From positions 1 to 49,781 of the forward strand of contig JAGTRV010000002.1 of assembly GCA_018262245.1 (NCBI GenBank): DNA of 49,781 bases. The letters are read 5' to 3'. Position 1 is the stretch's first letter, and every line of letters begins with the position of its first letter. Positions 34,466-43,445 of this stretch are shown here, in pieces. Under the pieces are notes generated by a model. The model was not told where the DNA came from. It saw nothing but the letters and a program-made list of their open reading frames with translations, and did no database searches. A program made the translations under genes and the position numbers. This DNA comes from Pseudomonadota bacterium. GTDB lineage: Bacteria > Pseudomonadota > Gammaproteobacteria > Burkholderiales > Rhodocyclaceae.

Positions 34466-36546
34466 ATCGTCTCACCCTCCGCCATCGCCTGCTGTTGCTA
34501 ACGCTGCTCCCCAGCACGTTAATTGCCATCGCCCTGGTCACTTATTTCACCTTCAGCGGCATCAAGACGCTGGAAGGTGAACTTCGCCTCAAGGGCATGG
34601 CCACCGTCCGCTACCTGGCTCCGATCAGCGAATACGGAATCATCGCGGGTCAGGTTGAAGGCCTGCACGGGCTAGCCCAGGCCACCGTCCAGGAATCCGG
34701 CGTCAAGGCGGCCATCGTCGTTAATCAGAAAGGCCGCACCATCGCCGTTAGTGGCCGGGTTTCACTGGCGGCTGACGAGCTTCGCCAAATTCTGAGCGAA
34801 CCCAAACAGGTCGCCGAAACCGACCAATGGATCGCCTTTGGCGCACCGGTAAAACGCTCGATGAGCGACACCGACCAGCTCTTTGAAACCAATGCCGGCA
34901 AACCCGCCATTCCCGAAGTCATCGGTCACGTCTTTGTCGAGTTCGACAAGACCGAGTTGGCCAACAAGCAACGCCAGCTCCTGCAACGCGGCTTGGTCAT
35001 CGTCCTCCTGGGTTTGCTCGTACTCGCTGCCATGGCCATCGCCATGGCAGACAATCTGGCCAAGCCCGTCATGCGCCTGGTTCAGGCCGTGAAAGACATG
35101 TCGTCCGGCCGGCTGGACACCCGTGTGCCAGCCAGCTCCAGTGGTGAACTCGGCGTCCTCGAAAATGGCTTCAACGAAATGGCGGCCAAGATCGAGGAAG
35201 TGCATCACTCGATGCAGACCCGGATCGAGGAGGCTACCGCCCAACTCGCTTTCCAGGCTCGCCACGACGCACTAACCGGCCTGCTCAACCGGCGAGAATT
35301 CGAACACCGCCTGGAAAAAGCACTGGCCAGCGTTCAGGCCGGTGGTGACGAATTTGCCATCCTGTTCCTCGACCTCGACCGATTCAAGCAGGTCAACGAC
35401 ACCTGCGGCTATCTGGCCGGCGACGAACTGCTACGCCAGATGTCGCTGCTCTTCCAGGGCCGCTTGCGCGAGGAAGACACTTTGGCTCGACTGGGCGGCG
35501 ACGAATTCAGCATCATGCTGGCCAACTGCACCGGCGCGCGCGCCTTGCAAGTCGCCGATGACATTTGCGGCCTTGCCGCCGCCTATCGCTTTATCTGGCA
35601 GGACAAGGTTTTCGCCATCGGCGCCAGCGTTGGCATCACCACGGTCAACCGCAAGGTGCGCAACATCAACGAAATCCTCGCTGCCGGCGATGCCGCCTGC
35701 CATCGCGCCAAGGAAAGCGGCCGCAACCGTGTCTGCGAACAAGAAGTGACCTTCAATCAGGAACGCCGCCATGAAGCCAGCAATTGGGCCAGTCGCATTG
35801 CCAATGCCCTCTCCGAGGACCGATTGCTGGTCGAGGCGGTGCCCTTGCGCGCCCTCCAGCACGCTGCCAGCGGACATGTCGTCGAACTGACGGCTCGCCT
35901 CAACGAGCCTGGCCAACCCCCAGTCGCCCTCGCCGCACTGATCGACGCAGCCGAACGCTATGACCTGGCGCCCGCCATCGACCGGCGCCTGATCGATACC
36001 GCCATCGCGGCGCAGGCGCGCGCCAAGCGTCAGCATCGCAACCTGTATTGCCTGGTGCCGCTCTCACGTAGCTCAATCAGCAGCCGGGAAACAATAGACT
36101 ACATCGCCCGCAGCCTGTCCAGCCAGAACATGGCCGGCAACAAACTCTGCTTCATGTTTTCCGAAGACATCCTGACCCATCTGACCAGTCAGGCCATGGA
36201 ATTCTCTCGCCAAGTGCATACCCTTGGTTGCCAGATTGGTCTGGACGATTTCGGAGGGGGGCTATCGTCTTTCAGCCACCTGCGCAGCATCACCCCAAGC
36301 CACGTCAAGTTGAGCCGCAGCCTGACCCGGGATCTTGGTGGCAACCGGGCGTCTACCGCCTTGCTGCGGGCAGTTCAGGAAATTACGGCGGACCAGCACA
36401 TCCGTTCGATCGCCGAAGACATCGACGATCTGGATACGCTGGAACAACTCAAGGATCTCGGGATCGATTACGCGCAGGGCAAGGCCATCGCGCCCAACGA
36501 GCCCTTCGAAGTCTGGTTTGAAGGCGCAGTCATGCGCTCAGGCTAG
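34462..36546 (+). CDS. Membrane HAMP-GGDEF-EAL protein, EAL domain degenerate
   Basis: A 694-residue inner-membrane signalling protein. It has two transmembrane segments (about 10-33 and 175-196) enclosing a periplasmic sensor, a HAMP domain (about 197-250), a GGDEF domain (about 265-430) and an EAL-like domain (about 445-690). The cyclase looks active: GGDEF at 345-349, a product-inhibition RxxD at 336-339 and DALTGLLNRREF. The EAL part deviates: ELTAR (475-479) replaces EALLR, the conserved Asn strand reads LVPLS, and DDFGGG (595-600) replaces DDFGTG. It probably binds or regulates rather than hydrolyses c-di-GMP. Coupled to the binding protein. Confidence 0.88.
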   Translation: MNRLTLRHRLLLLTLLPSTLIAIALVTYFTFSGIKTLEGELRLKGMATVRYLAPISEYGIIAGQVEGLHGLAQATVQESGVKAAIVVNQKGRTIAVSGRVSLAADELRQILSEPKQVAETDQWIAFGAPVKRSMSDTDQLFETNAGKPAIPEVIGHVFVEFDKTELANKQRQLLQRGLVIVLLGLLVLAAMAIAMADNLAKPVMRLVQAVKDMSSGRLDTRVPASSSGELGVLENGFNEMAAKIEEVHHSMQTRIEEATAQLAFQARHDALTGLLNRREFEHRLEKALASVQAGGDEFAILFLDLDRFKQVNDTCGYLAGDELLRQMSLLFQGRLREEDTLARLGGDEFSIMLANCTGARALQVADDICGLAAAYRFIWQDKVFAIGASVGITTVNRKVRNINEILAAGDAACHRAKESGRNRVCEQEVTFNQERRHEASNWASRIANALSEDRLLVEAVPLRALQHAASGHVVELTARLNEPGQPPVALAALIDAAERYDLAPAIDRRLIDTAIAAQARAKRQHRNLYCLVPLSRSSISSRETIDYIARSLSSQNMAGNKLCFMFSEDILTHLTSQAMEFSRQVHTLGCQIGLDDFGGGLSSFSHLRSITPSHVKLSRSLTRDLGGNRASTALLRAVQEITADQHIRSIAEDIDDLDTLEQLKDLGIDYAQGKAIAPNEPFEVWFEGAVMRSG

Positions 36547-36561
36547 TTCTGATTCAGGCCA

Positions 36562-38601
36562 TCAGAAATCAAGCCGCAGACTGACCCACTGTCGCCGATC
36601 AACAATACGGTCAGACGGTTCTGCATTCCATTTGTACTCGTTGTGCGCCCCGTTCAATGACTGGACGGTGTAAGCGACTTCGCCGCCCTGCCCGCTCCAG
36701 CGGAACGGGTAGGCCAGACGAGCATCGAAGCGCCGGTATTTCTGCGACCATGAATTCGTCGACCATTTCATCCGGTCTTGCCAATACCCCGCCACCGAAA
36801 AATCCAGATTCCAGGGCAATTTCTGCATCAGGAGCAACGATGATGAACGGTGCGGCATCGAATACTCGGTCTGTTCGCGAATCGCCACACTTTTATCGGC
36901 GCTTCCCAACGTGTTATTGGGATTGAGCAGCGCCGATTGCAAATAGCTACTGCCAATATTCGCAAACGTCTGATTCAGCACAATCCGGGTCGAATCGAAT
37001 GCTTGCCACTTGTATTGATACTCGAAGCCGCGAATCCAGACTTTCTGGATCGGCATGATCGTGTCCGGAATCAGATTGTTGCCGATGTTCTGATCAATCG
37101 ACAGCAGGCGATCACGGATCGTTTCATTGAACACACGTAGATCAAGGCTCATCCGCCTTTCGCGCCAGTCTCCCAGATAACCGATTTCCAGCGTATCCAT
37201 TCGCTCGGGCGGCATATTCGGGTTCGCCGCAAACTGGTACTTGGGCTTGCCACCGCTAACGGTCCACCAGTCCCCCCGATAATTCAGGATGCTTCCAGTC
37301 CGATAAGCGCGCGAATAGCCGGTACGAATCGTGTTCTCCGGGCTCAGGTGAAAACTGCCGCTGACCCTGGGGGCCGTATGAAAGCCGGCCATCGAATCGT
37401 TCTCTCCGGAAATACCTGCATTGCCGGTGAACCAGTGCGCTGGTTTCCATTCAAGATTGCCAAAAATCCGTGCCAGATCCCGCTGCACAGCCCCCTGCCC
37501 AGGCAAGGTCCAGTCCGAACGCAAGCTGTCGGTCCGCCAGCTTGCCCCCCAGACCAGCCGCGATGTGTCGACCAGCTTCAGGGTATTCTGGATCTCAAGC
37601 TCGTGCCTGGCACCTTCGTCACCGGACTGGTTAACCCGGTAGATTCGTCCTCCGAACGGAACGGAGAACTCATCAGACGAGCGGTCCACGACATACGAGT
37701 AGCGCAATTGCAGATCCGATGTTGGCGACAACACCCGGCGCCACAAGAACTGAACATAGACATCCGTCTGGCGCATGTCGCGAATCGGATCCTCCGGTTT
37801 CTGCTGCCATGTCGTCGTGTTCAACCGGCCCCGCTGCGTCACGCCCTCGACCTGCCCAATGCTGAACTGCAGACTGTCCCGGTCGCTCAACGAGAAATCG
37901 GAACGAAAATCGAACAGTCGTGACCGGAAGGAATCGATCCAGTCCCAACGGTTATTCAAACCATCATCATTCTGCTGCTTGTAAGTGAAACGGAAATCGC
38001 CGACATCCCCGATCCGCCCACCTGCCCGCACAGCGTAATCACGAACATTCTGTCCACCATAACTGGTGGACACAGAAAAACCGTGAGCCAGCGCCGGGTC
38101 AACGGTAATGATATTGACGACCCCGAGGAAGGCATTGCTGCCGTAAGACACCGCATTGGTGCCGCGTACGACCTCTATTCGTTCGATATCCTCGAGCGCC
38201 ACCGGAATCGTGGCCCAATTGACCCCATTGCTGAACAATGGCGAATGCAAGGAGCGTCCATCCACCAGAACCTGCAGGCGTGGCGAATACTCGCCATCCG
38301 ACATGCCGTGATAAGTAACCTGGGCTGCCTCGGTATTGTTGGGAAAGGTCTGAAAACCCGGCACCAGCCGGAAAACATCACTCAGATCACGCGCCCCGGA
38401 AGCCTTGATCAACTCCCGATCAATAACGGTGACCGAAGTAGGCGCATCGGCAATCCGCTGCGGTAAACGACTGACCGAGGCAACTACCGGCAACTCACTG
38501 AAATAGACTGTCTCATCGTCCGCCCAGGATGCATCGACCCACACCCCGGCCAAGGCCGTGAGCAGAAGGCTGCGCGAAACGCTATTCCAAGCTCTGGCCA
38601 C
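36562..38601 (-). CDS. TonB-dependent outer membrane receptor
   Basis: A 679-residue receptor. A signal peptide (about 1-30, cleavage after SWA) is followed by a plug domain (about 45-170: ADAPTSVTVIDRELI, VLVDGRSLHSPLF, IERIEVVRGTNAVSYGSNAFLGVVNIIT in part) and a 22-strand-type barrel ending in the C-terminal Phe. The start is taken as GTG at 38601, which has a GGAGA ribosome-binding site 9 nt upstream and overlaps the end of the PilZ gene by 20 nt. Ligand unknown; no cobalamin riboswitch or Fur-type site is seen in front of it. Confidence 0.9.
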   Translation of the reverse strand: MARAWNSVSRSLLLTALAGVWVDASWADDETVYFSELPVVASVSRLPQRIADAPTSVTVIDRELIKASGARDLSDVFRLVPGFQTFPNNTEAAQVTYHGMSDGEYSPRLQVLVDGRSLHSPLFSNGVNWATIPVALEDIERIEVVRGTNAVSYGSNAFLGVVNIITVDPALAHGFSVSTSYGGQNVRDYAVRAGGRIGDVGDFRFTYKQQNDDGLNNRWDWIDSFRSRLFDFRSDFSLSDRDSLQFSIGQVEGVTQRGRLNTTTWQQKPEDPIRDMRQTDVYVQFLWRRVLSPTSDLQLRYSYVVDRSSDEFSVPFGGRIYRVNQSGDEGARHELEIQNTLKLVDTSRLVWGASWRTDSLRSDWTLPGQGAVQRDLARIFGNLEWKPAHWFTGNAGISGENDSMAGFHTAPRVSGSFHLSPENTIRTGYSRAYRTGSILNYRGDWWTVSGGKPKYQFAANPNMPPERMDTLEIGYLGDWRERRMSLDLRVFNETIRDRLLSIDQNIGNNLIPDTIMPIQKVWIRGFEYQYKWQAFDSTRIVLNQTFANIGSSYLQSALLNPNNTLGSADKSVAIREQTEYSMPHRSSSLLLMQKLPWNLDFSVAGYWQDRMKWSTNSWSQKYRRFDARLAYPFRWSGQGGEVAYTVQSLNGAHNEYKWNAEPSDRIVDRRQWVSLRLDF

Positions 38602-39202
38602 GCCCTGGTGTCTCCGGCACCGAATCCCCTGGCACGGCTTGGGCAAACTTCCATGCCTCGGCAAAACACTGCGACTGGGCGCCAATGGTCACGCCATGCC
38701 GAGTGGTCGCCACCAGACACAGCGCCAGACCAGCCTGCTCAACAGCTGTCACGCTTTCAACATCGATTTCATCGACGCCCATCCGCGTCAGGGCATGCAT
38801 GAAATCGTTACGCAATGCGCCGGAAAGTCCGCCGGTGATACGCATGATTTTCTTGCCGCCCAATTCGTGGACGGAGAGAATCGATGCATTGCCATCAAGC
38901 AGCGCCTGATTGATCGCATCCTCGATCAGAATCTGGCTGATCGGCCCGGGTTGAAAACGCACCCCGAAAACGTCACCGACCCGGCTCACTACGGCAGCAG
39001 GAACATCAATCAACGGTGACTGGAAAATACGAAACTCGCAGCCGACATTGTGTGAAATTTCCAGAGGCATGGAAGTCCGCACCATCAGCCCGGACAGCGA
39101 CAGGTTCTCGATCACCCCTTCACCAACTGCCCCGCCGTAACCAAGGCTTATCGTCGGTAATGAAGCAAATCGAATTCGCAGATGCCGTCTTTGATCCAAC
39201 AT
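38582..39202 (-). CDS. PilZ domain protein
   Basis: A 206-residue protein with an N-terminal PilZ domain that should bind c-di-GMP: the R-x3-R motif is at residues 5-9 (RRHLR, within QRRHLRIRF) and the N-x-S-x2-G motif at 33-38 (NLSLSG). The C-terminal 100 residues form a separate alpha/beta region with ELGGKKIMRITGGLSG and no recognised family, somewhat like a STAS-type fold. It overlaps the TonB receptor gene by 20 nt and is presumably expressed with it. It may be the effector of the neighbouring GGDEF-EAL protein, which is inference. Confidence 0.85.
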   Translation of the reverse strand: MLDQRRHLRIRFASLPTISLGYGGAVGEGVIENLSLSGLMVRTSMPLEISHNVGCEFRIFQSPLIDVPAAVVSRVGDVFGVRFQPGPISQILIEDAINQALLDGNASILSVHELGGKKIMRITGGLSGALRNDFMHALTRMGVDEIDVESVTAVEQAGLALCLVATTRHGVTIGAQSQCFAEAWKFAQAVPGDSVPETPGRGQSLE

Positions 39203-39289
39203 TTGGTCCAGATCTTTCTAAAAGTTTGTTTTTTGTGAGTTTAACAAAACTTGAAGCCCCCACCATCATTGCATAAATCATTCGTTTCA

Positions 39290-39318
39290 TTGACTTTTAA
39301 CGCCCTGCTGGGTATTGT
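39290..39318 (+). promoter_or_regulatory. Sigma-70 type promoter of metXW
   Basis: TTGACT at 39290-39295 and TATTGT at 39313-39318 are separated by exactly 17 bp. Transcription would start near 39325, about 18 nt before the riboswitch. The 246-bp gap between the PilZ gene and metX is otherwise filled by the riboswitch and terminator; its AT-rich left part (39203-39280) should hold the PilZ promoter, which I could not fix. Confidence 0.65.
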
Positions 39319-39342
39319 CTGCAGACGCTGAAAGCACTTCAG

Positions 39343-39396
39343 CGGCGCCGATTTGAGCTCTGATTGCGGGCGCTTATAAATACAGCTAAAACGGGA
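39343..39396 (+). promoter_or_regulatory. SAM-II (SAM-alpha) riboswitch upstream of metX
   Basis: The segment follows the compact SAM-II pseudoknot aptamer: stem P1 pairs GCGCC (39345-39349) with GGCGC (39369-39373), the loop begins GATTT, and the 3' part reads ATAAATACAGCTAAAACGGGA (in two pieces: ATAAAT then AGCTAAAA, then GGGA), matching conserved bases that contact SAM. Position before metX, which makes a methionine precursor, fits. High SAM should reduce metX-metW expression. Confidence 0.88.
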
Positions 39397-39400
39397 ACCA

Positions 39401-39438
39401 CCCAGTTCGCGTTTTTCAGCCAACTGGGTTTTTGTTTT
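39401..39438 (+). terminator. Terminator of the SAM-II riboswitch
   Basis: CCCAGTT at 39401-39407 pairs with AACTGGG at 39422-39428, followed by TTTTTGTTTT at 39429-39438. It starts 5 nt after the aptamer and ends before the metX ribosome-binding site (AGGA), the arrangement of a transcriptional attenuator. Confidence 0.8.
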
Positions 39439-39448
39439 CAGGAACAGC

Positions 39449-40573
39449 ATGCCAGGACAATCCGTCGGCGCCGTCCAGCCACAGCGCGCCCACTTCGACC
39501 AGCCACTGCATTTGCGCAGCGGCGGGGTTCTGCCGGCCTACGATCTGGTCTACGAGACCTACGGCACGCTCAATGCAGCCAAATCGAATGCCATTCTCGT
39601 CTGCCACGCCCTTTCCGGTCATCATCATGTGGCCGGCCACTATGCGGACCAGCCCGACAACATCGGCTGGTGGGACAACATCGTCGGCCCCGGCCGACCA
39701 CTCGATACCGATAAATTCTTCATTGTCGGCCTGAACAACCTCGGCGGCTGTCATGGCTCGACCGGTCCGTCATCGCTCAATCCAGCGACAGGCAAACCCT
39801 GGGGTGCCGACTTCCCGATCGTTGCCGTCAATGACTGGGTCCATGCCCAGGCAAGATTGGCTGACCTGCTCGGCATCGACAGCTGGGCTGCCGTCATGGG
39901 TGGCAGTCTGGGCGGCATGCAGGCCCTGCGCTGGAGCATCACCTTCCCGGAGCGGGTGCGCAACGCCATCGTGATCGCCGCCGCTCCCAAGCTCTCGGCA
40001 CAGAACATTGCCTTCAACGACGTCGCCCGCCAGGCCATACTGACCGACCCTGATTTCCACGGCGGCCACTACTACGAACACAACACCCGGCCAGTCCGTG
40101 GCTTGCGGCTGGCGCGCATGCTCGGCCATATCACCTACCTGTCCGATGACCAGATGGGCGAAAAATTTGGCCGGGAACTGCGCAACAGTGCCTTTTCCTT
40201 CGGCTATGGCGTCGAATTCGAGGTCGAATCGTATTTGCGCTATCAGGGCGACAAATTTGCCGGTTACTTCGATGCCAACACCTATCTCTTGATGACCAAG
40301 GCGCTCGATTACTTCGATCCGTCCCGAGAAGATGATGGCAACCTGACCGCCACCATGGCACGTACGCAGGCCAATTTCCTGATTGCCTCATTCACCACAG
40401 ACTGGCGATTCACACCGGCCCGCTCCAAGGAAATCGTCGCCGCGCTGCTCGCCAATGGACGCAATGTGTCCTACGCTGAAATTGACCTCAACTTCGGCCA
40501 CGACTCTTTCCTGATGGAAGATGCCCACTATCACGGCGTCGTCGACGCCTATTTGCGGAACATCAAGCTATGA
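39449..40573 (+). CDS. metX: Homoserine O-acyltransferase (probably O-succinyltransferase)
   Basis: A 374-residue alpha/beta-hydrolase fold enzyme that activates homoserine for methionine synthesis. The nucleophile elbow GGSLGGMQ has the catalytic Ser near residue 153, and the C-terminal [11 protein letters not shown] supplies the His. An [11 protein letters not shown] segment and [15 protein letters not shown] are family marks. Whether it uses succinyl- or acetyl-CoA cannot be read safely by eye; proteobacterial metX genes paired with metW usually code for the succinyl enzyme. Regulated by the SAM-II riboswitch; overlaps metW by 4 nt. Confidence 0.95.
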   Translation: MPGQSVGAVQPQRAHFDQPLHLRSGGVLPAYDLVYETYGTLNAAKSNAILVCHALSGHHHVAGHYADQPDNIGWWDNIVGPGRPLDTDKFFIVGLNNLGGCHGSTGPSSLNPATGKPWGADFPIVAVNDWVHAQARLADLLGIDSWAAVMGGSLGGMQALRWSITFPERVRNAIVIAAAPKLSAQNIAFNDVARQAILTDPDFHGGHYYEHNTRPVRGLRLARMLGHITYLSDDQMGEKFGRELRNSAFSFGYGVEFEVESYLRYQGDKFAGYFDANTYLLMTKALDYFDPSREDDGNLTATMARTQANFLIASFTTDWRFTPARSKEIVAALLANGRNVSYAEIDLNFGHDSFLMEDAHYHGVVDAYLRNIKL

Positions 40574-41181
40574 CGCATACCTTGGGCCGCCCCGATTTTG
40601 AAGTCATTGCCGGCTGGGTTGAGCCGGGCCATCGTGTCCTCGACCTCGGCTGCGGTGATGGCACGCTACTCAAGCACCTGATCGAAACACGCGGTGTTCA
40701 TGGCGTCGGCGTTGAAATCGACGACGCCAACATCCTGGCAGCCATCAAGAACGGCATCAACATCATCCAGGGCAATCTGGAACGTGGCCTCGACGAATTC
40801 GCCGACCAGGCCTTCGACCATGTTGTGCTGTCACGCACCCTGCAAACCGTTCGTCACACCGAAGGCATCCTGCGTGAAATGCTGCGCGTCGGCCGCGAAG
40901 CCGTCGTTTCTTTCCCGAACTTCGCTTACTGGAAAAACCTGCGTTCGGTCCTCGACGGCCGCATGCCGGTGTCCGAAGACCTGCCCTATCAATGGTACGA
41001 CTCGCCCAATGTCCGCTTTTTCACACTGCTCGACTTCGAGGCATTGTGCGAGCAAATGGGACTGATCATCCGCGAACGCCATGTGCTGGATGAAGACGGC
41101 AATATCGTCCATAACACCGACAACCGCGAAATCAATTTCCTCGGCAGCCTGGCGGTTTATCGCCTGACGCAAAACCGCTGA
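40570..41181 (+). CDS. metW: Methionine biosynthesis protein MetW
   Basis: A 203-residue protein with a methyltransferase-type Rossmann fold: [15 protein letters not shown] binds SAM in the family, followed by [11 protein letters not shown] and the MetW-specific [20 protein letters not shown] and [14 protein letters not shown] regions (each given in part). It works with MetX in homoserine acylation in several proteobacteria. ATGA overlap with metX, and its stop overlaps the next start by one base. Confidence 0.95.
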   Translation: MTHTLGRPDFEVIAGWVEPGHRVLDLGCGDGTLLKHLIETRGVHGVGVEIDDANILAAIKNGINIIQGNLERGLDEFADQAFDHVVLSRTLQTVRHTEGILREMLRVGREAVVSFPNFAYWKNLRSVLDGRMPVSEDLPYQWYDSPNVRFFTLLDFEALCEQMGLIIRERHVLDEDGNIVHNTDNREINFLGSLAVYRLTQNR

Positions 41182-42449
41182 TGCCGCCCTGGCTTGCGGC
41201 CCTGCTCACTCGGAAGATGCTGATCTGCATCTTTACGGGATTTTCGTCCGGCCTGCCGCTCTACCTGCTCCTCAACCTGCTGCCCGCCTGGCTGCGTAGC
41301 GAGGGTGTAGACCTCAAGACCATCGGCTTCTTCGCGCTGATCCAGTTCCCCTACACCTGGAAATTCCTCTGGTCACCCCTGCTCGACCGCTACAGCCTGC
41401 CAGGCTTCGGCCGCCGCCGCGGCTGGATGCTGATCACGCAAATCGGCCTGCTGTTCTCCATCGGTTTCCTCGGCGGGTTCAATCCGAAGGAAAGCATCTG
41501 GCCGATCCTCTGGCTCGCTACCCTGCTTTCGCTGCTTTCAGCCACTCAGGACATCGCCGTGGATGCATTCCGGCGGGAAATCCTGGGCGACAACGAACTT
41601 GGCCTGGGCAATGCCGTGCATGTCAATGCCTACCGGATCGCCGGCCTGATTCCCGGCTCGCTATCACTGATCCTGGCCGACCGCCTGCCGTGGAACGAAG
41701 TATTCTGGATCACCGGTGCCTTCATGATTCCCGGCATGGCGATGGCCTGGCTGGTCAAGGAACCTCAGGTCAAAGGCGCCCCTAAAACGCTACGCCAGGC
41801 TGTCACCGAGCCTTTCCACGAATTCATCGGCCGCCAGGGTTGGCGGGGTGCCGTCACGGTACTCGGCTTCATCTTCCTGTACAAGCTGGGCGATAGCCTG
41901 AGTACCGCGCTGGCCACCCCGTTCTATCTGGACATGGGCTTCACCAAGACCGACATCGGTCTGATTGCCAAACACGCCGGATTATGGCCAGCAGTCATAG
42001 GTGCCTTGCTCGGCGGGCTATGGATGGTTCGACTGGGCATCAACCGGGCACTATGGCTATTCGGCGTGGTGCAACTGGTATCCATCTTCGGTTTCGCCTG
42101 GCTGTCCAGCCAGGGACACTACGACAGCATCGGGGCTAGCGAGCGGATTGCGCTGGCTTTCGTGATCGGCCTTGAGGCCCTTGGCGTCGGATTGGGAACG
42201 GCAGCCTTTGTCGCCTTCATTGCGCGGTCGACGCATCCGGCTTACACGGCCACGCAAATGGCCCTGTTCACCAGCCTGGCTGCGGTGCCGCGCACCTTCA
42301 TCAATGCCTCGGCAGGATGGCTGGTTGAAAACCTTGGCTGGTACGGTTTCTTTTGGCTGTGTGCCGGCCTGGCCGTACCGGGGATGGTCCTTCTACTGAA
42401 AGTCGCCCCGTGGAACGAGCGTCCAGACTCGGCTACTCGCCCCGTCTAA
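41181..42449 (+). CDS. ampG: AmpG-like muropeptide transporter (MFS)
   Basis: A 422-residue major facilitator with about 12 transmembrane segments. The N-terminal IFTGFSSGLPLYLLLNLLPAWLR stretch (in part), FLWSPLLDRYSLPGFGRRRGWML loop and SATQDIAVDAFRRE segment match AmpG, which imports anhydro-muropeptides for cell-wall recycling and, in some species, beta-lactamase induction. Translationally coupled to metW by a one-base overlap, so it may share the SAM-II control. Its last 17 bases overlap a convergent gene. Confidence 0.9.
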   Translation: MPPWLAALLTRKMLICIFTGFSSGLPLYLLLNLLPAWLRSEGVDLKTIGFFALIQFPYTWKFLWSPLLDRYSLPGFGRRRGWMLITQIGLLFSIGFLGGFNPKESIWPILWLATLLSLLSATQDIAVDAFRREILGDNELGLGNAVHVNAYRIAGLIPGSLSLILADRLPWNEVFWITGAFMIPGMAMAWLVKEPQVKGAPKTLRQAVTEPFHEFIGRQGWRGAVTVLGFIFLYKLGDSLSTALATPFYLDMGFTKTDIGLIAKHAGLWPAVIGALLGGLWMVRLGINRALWLFGVVQLVSIFGFAWLSSQGHYDSIGASERIALAFVIGLEALGVGLGTAAFVAFIARSTHPAYTATQMALFTSLAAVPRTFINASAGWLVENLGWYGFFWLCAGLAVPGMVLLLKVAPWNERPDSATRPV

Positions 42450-42741
42450 GACGGCGGCGATCCAACCACCACGCATACACCGGAAGCATCAGGACCGATC
42501 CCGGCAGAAGCAGCGCAATCAGATAGGGCGACAGGTGAGCCATCCGTCGAAGATGTGACAGAAGCGCTTCTTTCTCAGTCGGCGTCCAGCCTTCACCATT
42601 GCGAGCCTTCATCAACAACGGCATCATGCCGCGCGTCGAAACCAATTCAGCCAGTACTCGCCTTGCTTCGCGCCGTTGCAATGAAATGATTTGCCGCCAC
42701 CAGCCAGGCAGCACAGCCTCTTCGGATGGGCCTGCGGCCAT
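42433..42741 (-). CDS. Small uncharacterised membrane-associated protein
   Basis: A 102-residue protein: a charged N-terminal two-thirds with an EKEALLSHLRRM helix, then one hydrophobic segment (LSPYLIALLLPGSVLMLPVY) and a basic tail (DRRRLRRGE). It has some likeness to the membrane-proximal part of LETM1-type proteins, but too little for a call. The start at 42741 follows the YqjK-like stop by 2 bp. It is the last gene of the YqjD/E/K-like group and overlaps ampG's 3' end by 17 bp. Confidence 0.65.
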   Translation of the reverse strand: MAAGPSEEAVLPGWWRQIISLQRREARRVLAELVSTRGMMPLLMKARNGEGWTPTEKEALLSHLRRMAHLSPYLIALLLPGSVLMLPVYAWWLDRRRLRRGE

Positions 42742-42743
42742 GC

Positions 42744-43037
42744 TTACCGCGCTCCGGACAAGGAACTCTTGATGGCCTGCCAACCGCGCCACAGGAAAAA
42801 GCTGCGCCGAGCCCAGCGCCAGGCACGTTTCGGCCGGGCAATGACCGCGACAGCGACGGCGATCCCGATAGCTGCCGGGTGATGCTTCAGCCAATCAACG
42901 CCCTTCAGGACGCTATCGCCCTTGGCCAAGGCTGCCTCAAGAGGCTCGGCATGCCTGGTCAGCTGACGACGCTGCTCGTCGATACGTGCCTTCAGCGCAC
43001 CATGCCGCGTTGCCAGCTCAAGCAGCTTAGGATTCAT
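42744..43037 (-). CDS. YqjK-like protein
   Basis: A 97-residue protein with a basic, helical N-terminal half containing an RHGALKARIDEQRRQL segment, a hydrophobic stretch (AAIGIAVAVAVIARP) and an Arg/Trp-rich tail, the layout of YqjK-like proteins. It overlaps the upstream YqjE-like gene as ATGA. The conserved yqjD-yqjE-yqjK order supports the call; function is unknown. Confidence 0.75.
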   Translation of the reverse strand: MNPKLLELATRHGALKARIDEQRRQLTRHAEPLEAALAKGDSVLKGVDWLKHHPAAIGIAVAVAVIARPKRAWRWARRSFFLWRGWQAIKSSLSGAR

Positions 43038-43441
43038 TCTGATTTGTTGCGATAGCGGCGCAGTTGCACCATATCTGCTTCCAGTTCGGACAGACTGGAT
43101 TTGAACATTTTACTCGGCTGACTGGCTTGCCGCTTCAGCGACCCAACAAGGAGCGCACCGCCGCCAATGAACAGGACAGCAAAGATGCCGAAGACGACGA
43201 CCCTTTGTTCCCAGAACGCCAGCGCGACACAGCAGACCGCCATGACGACACCCAAGGCCAGCAGAAACGCGGCACCGATGGCCTTGGCCCAGAGCGACAT
43301 GAGGCGTAATTTCTCCTCCTCCAGCTCGGTAACCAGAAGTTCGGCCCGCGTCTTGCCTATCGCGATCAGTGTCGCGAGGATATTCTTCAAGGCGGCAAAG
43401 AGACCTTCGCGGCCTCCATCACCGCCTGACTGCTGTGTCAT
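43034..43441 (-). CDS. YqjE-like phage holin family protein
   Basis: A 135-residue inner-membrane protein with two transmembrane segments (about 52-75 and 82-104) between soluble ends, the pattern of the phage_holin_3_6/YqjE family. The N-terminal helix LFAALKNILATLIAIGKTRAEL is amphipathic. Despite the family name there is no sign of a prophage. Lies 4 bp after the YqjD-like gene. Confidence 0.8.
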   Translation of the reverse strand: MTQQSGGDGGREGLFAALKNILATLIAIGKTRAELLVTELEEEKLRLMSLWAKAIGAAFLLALGVVMAVCCVALAFWEQRVVVFGIFAVLFIGGGALLVGSLKRQASQPSKMFKSSLSELEADMVQLRRYRNKSE

Positions 43442-43445
43442 GCGC

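Noticed and set aside
36562-38601. TonB receptor as the B12 receptor BtuB
   Set aside because: No cobalamin riboswitch precedes it, it is away from the bluB operon, and its gene is linked to PilZ/GGDEF-EAL genes; ligand left open.
43034-43441. Holin-family protein as a prophage marker
   Set aside because: Belongs to the chromosomal yqjD-yqjE-yqjK-like group; no phage genes, integrase or att-like repeats nearby.
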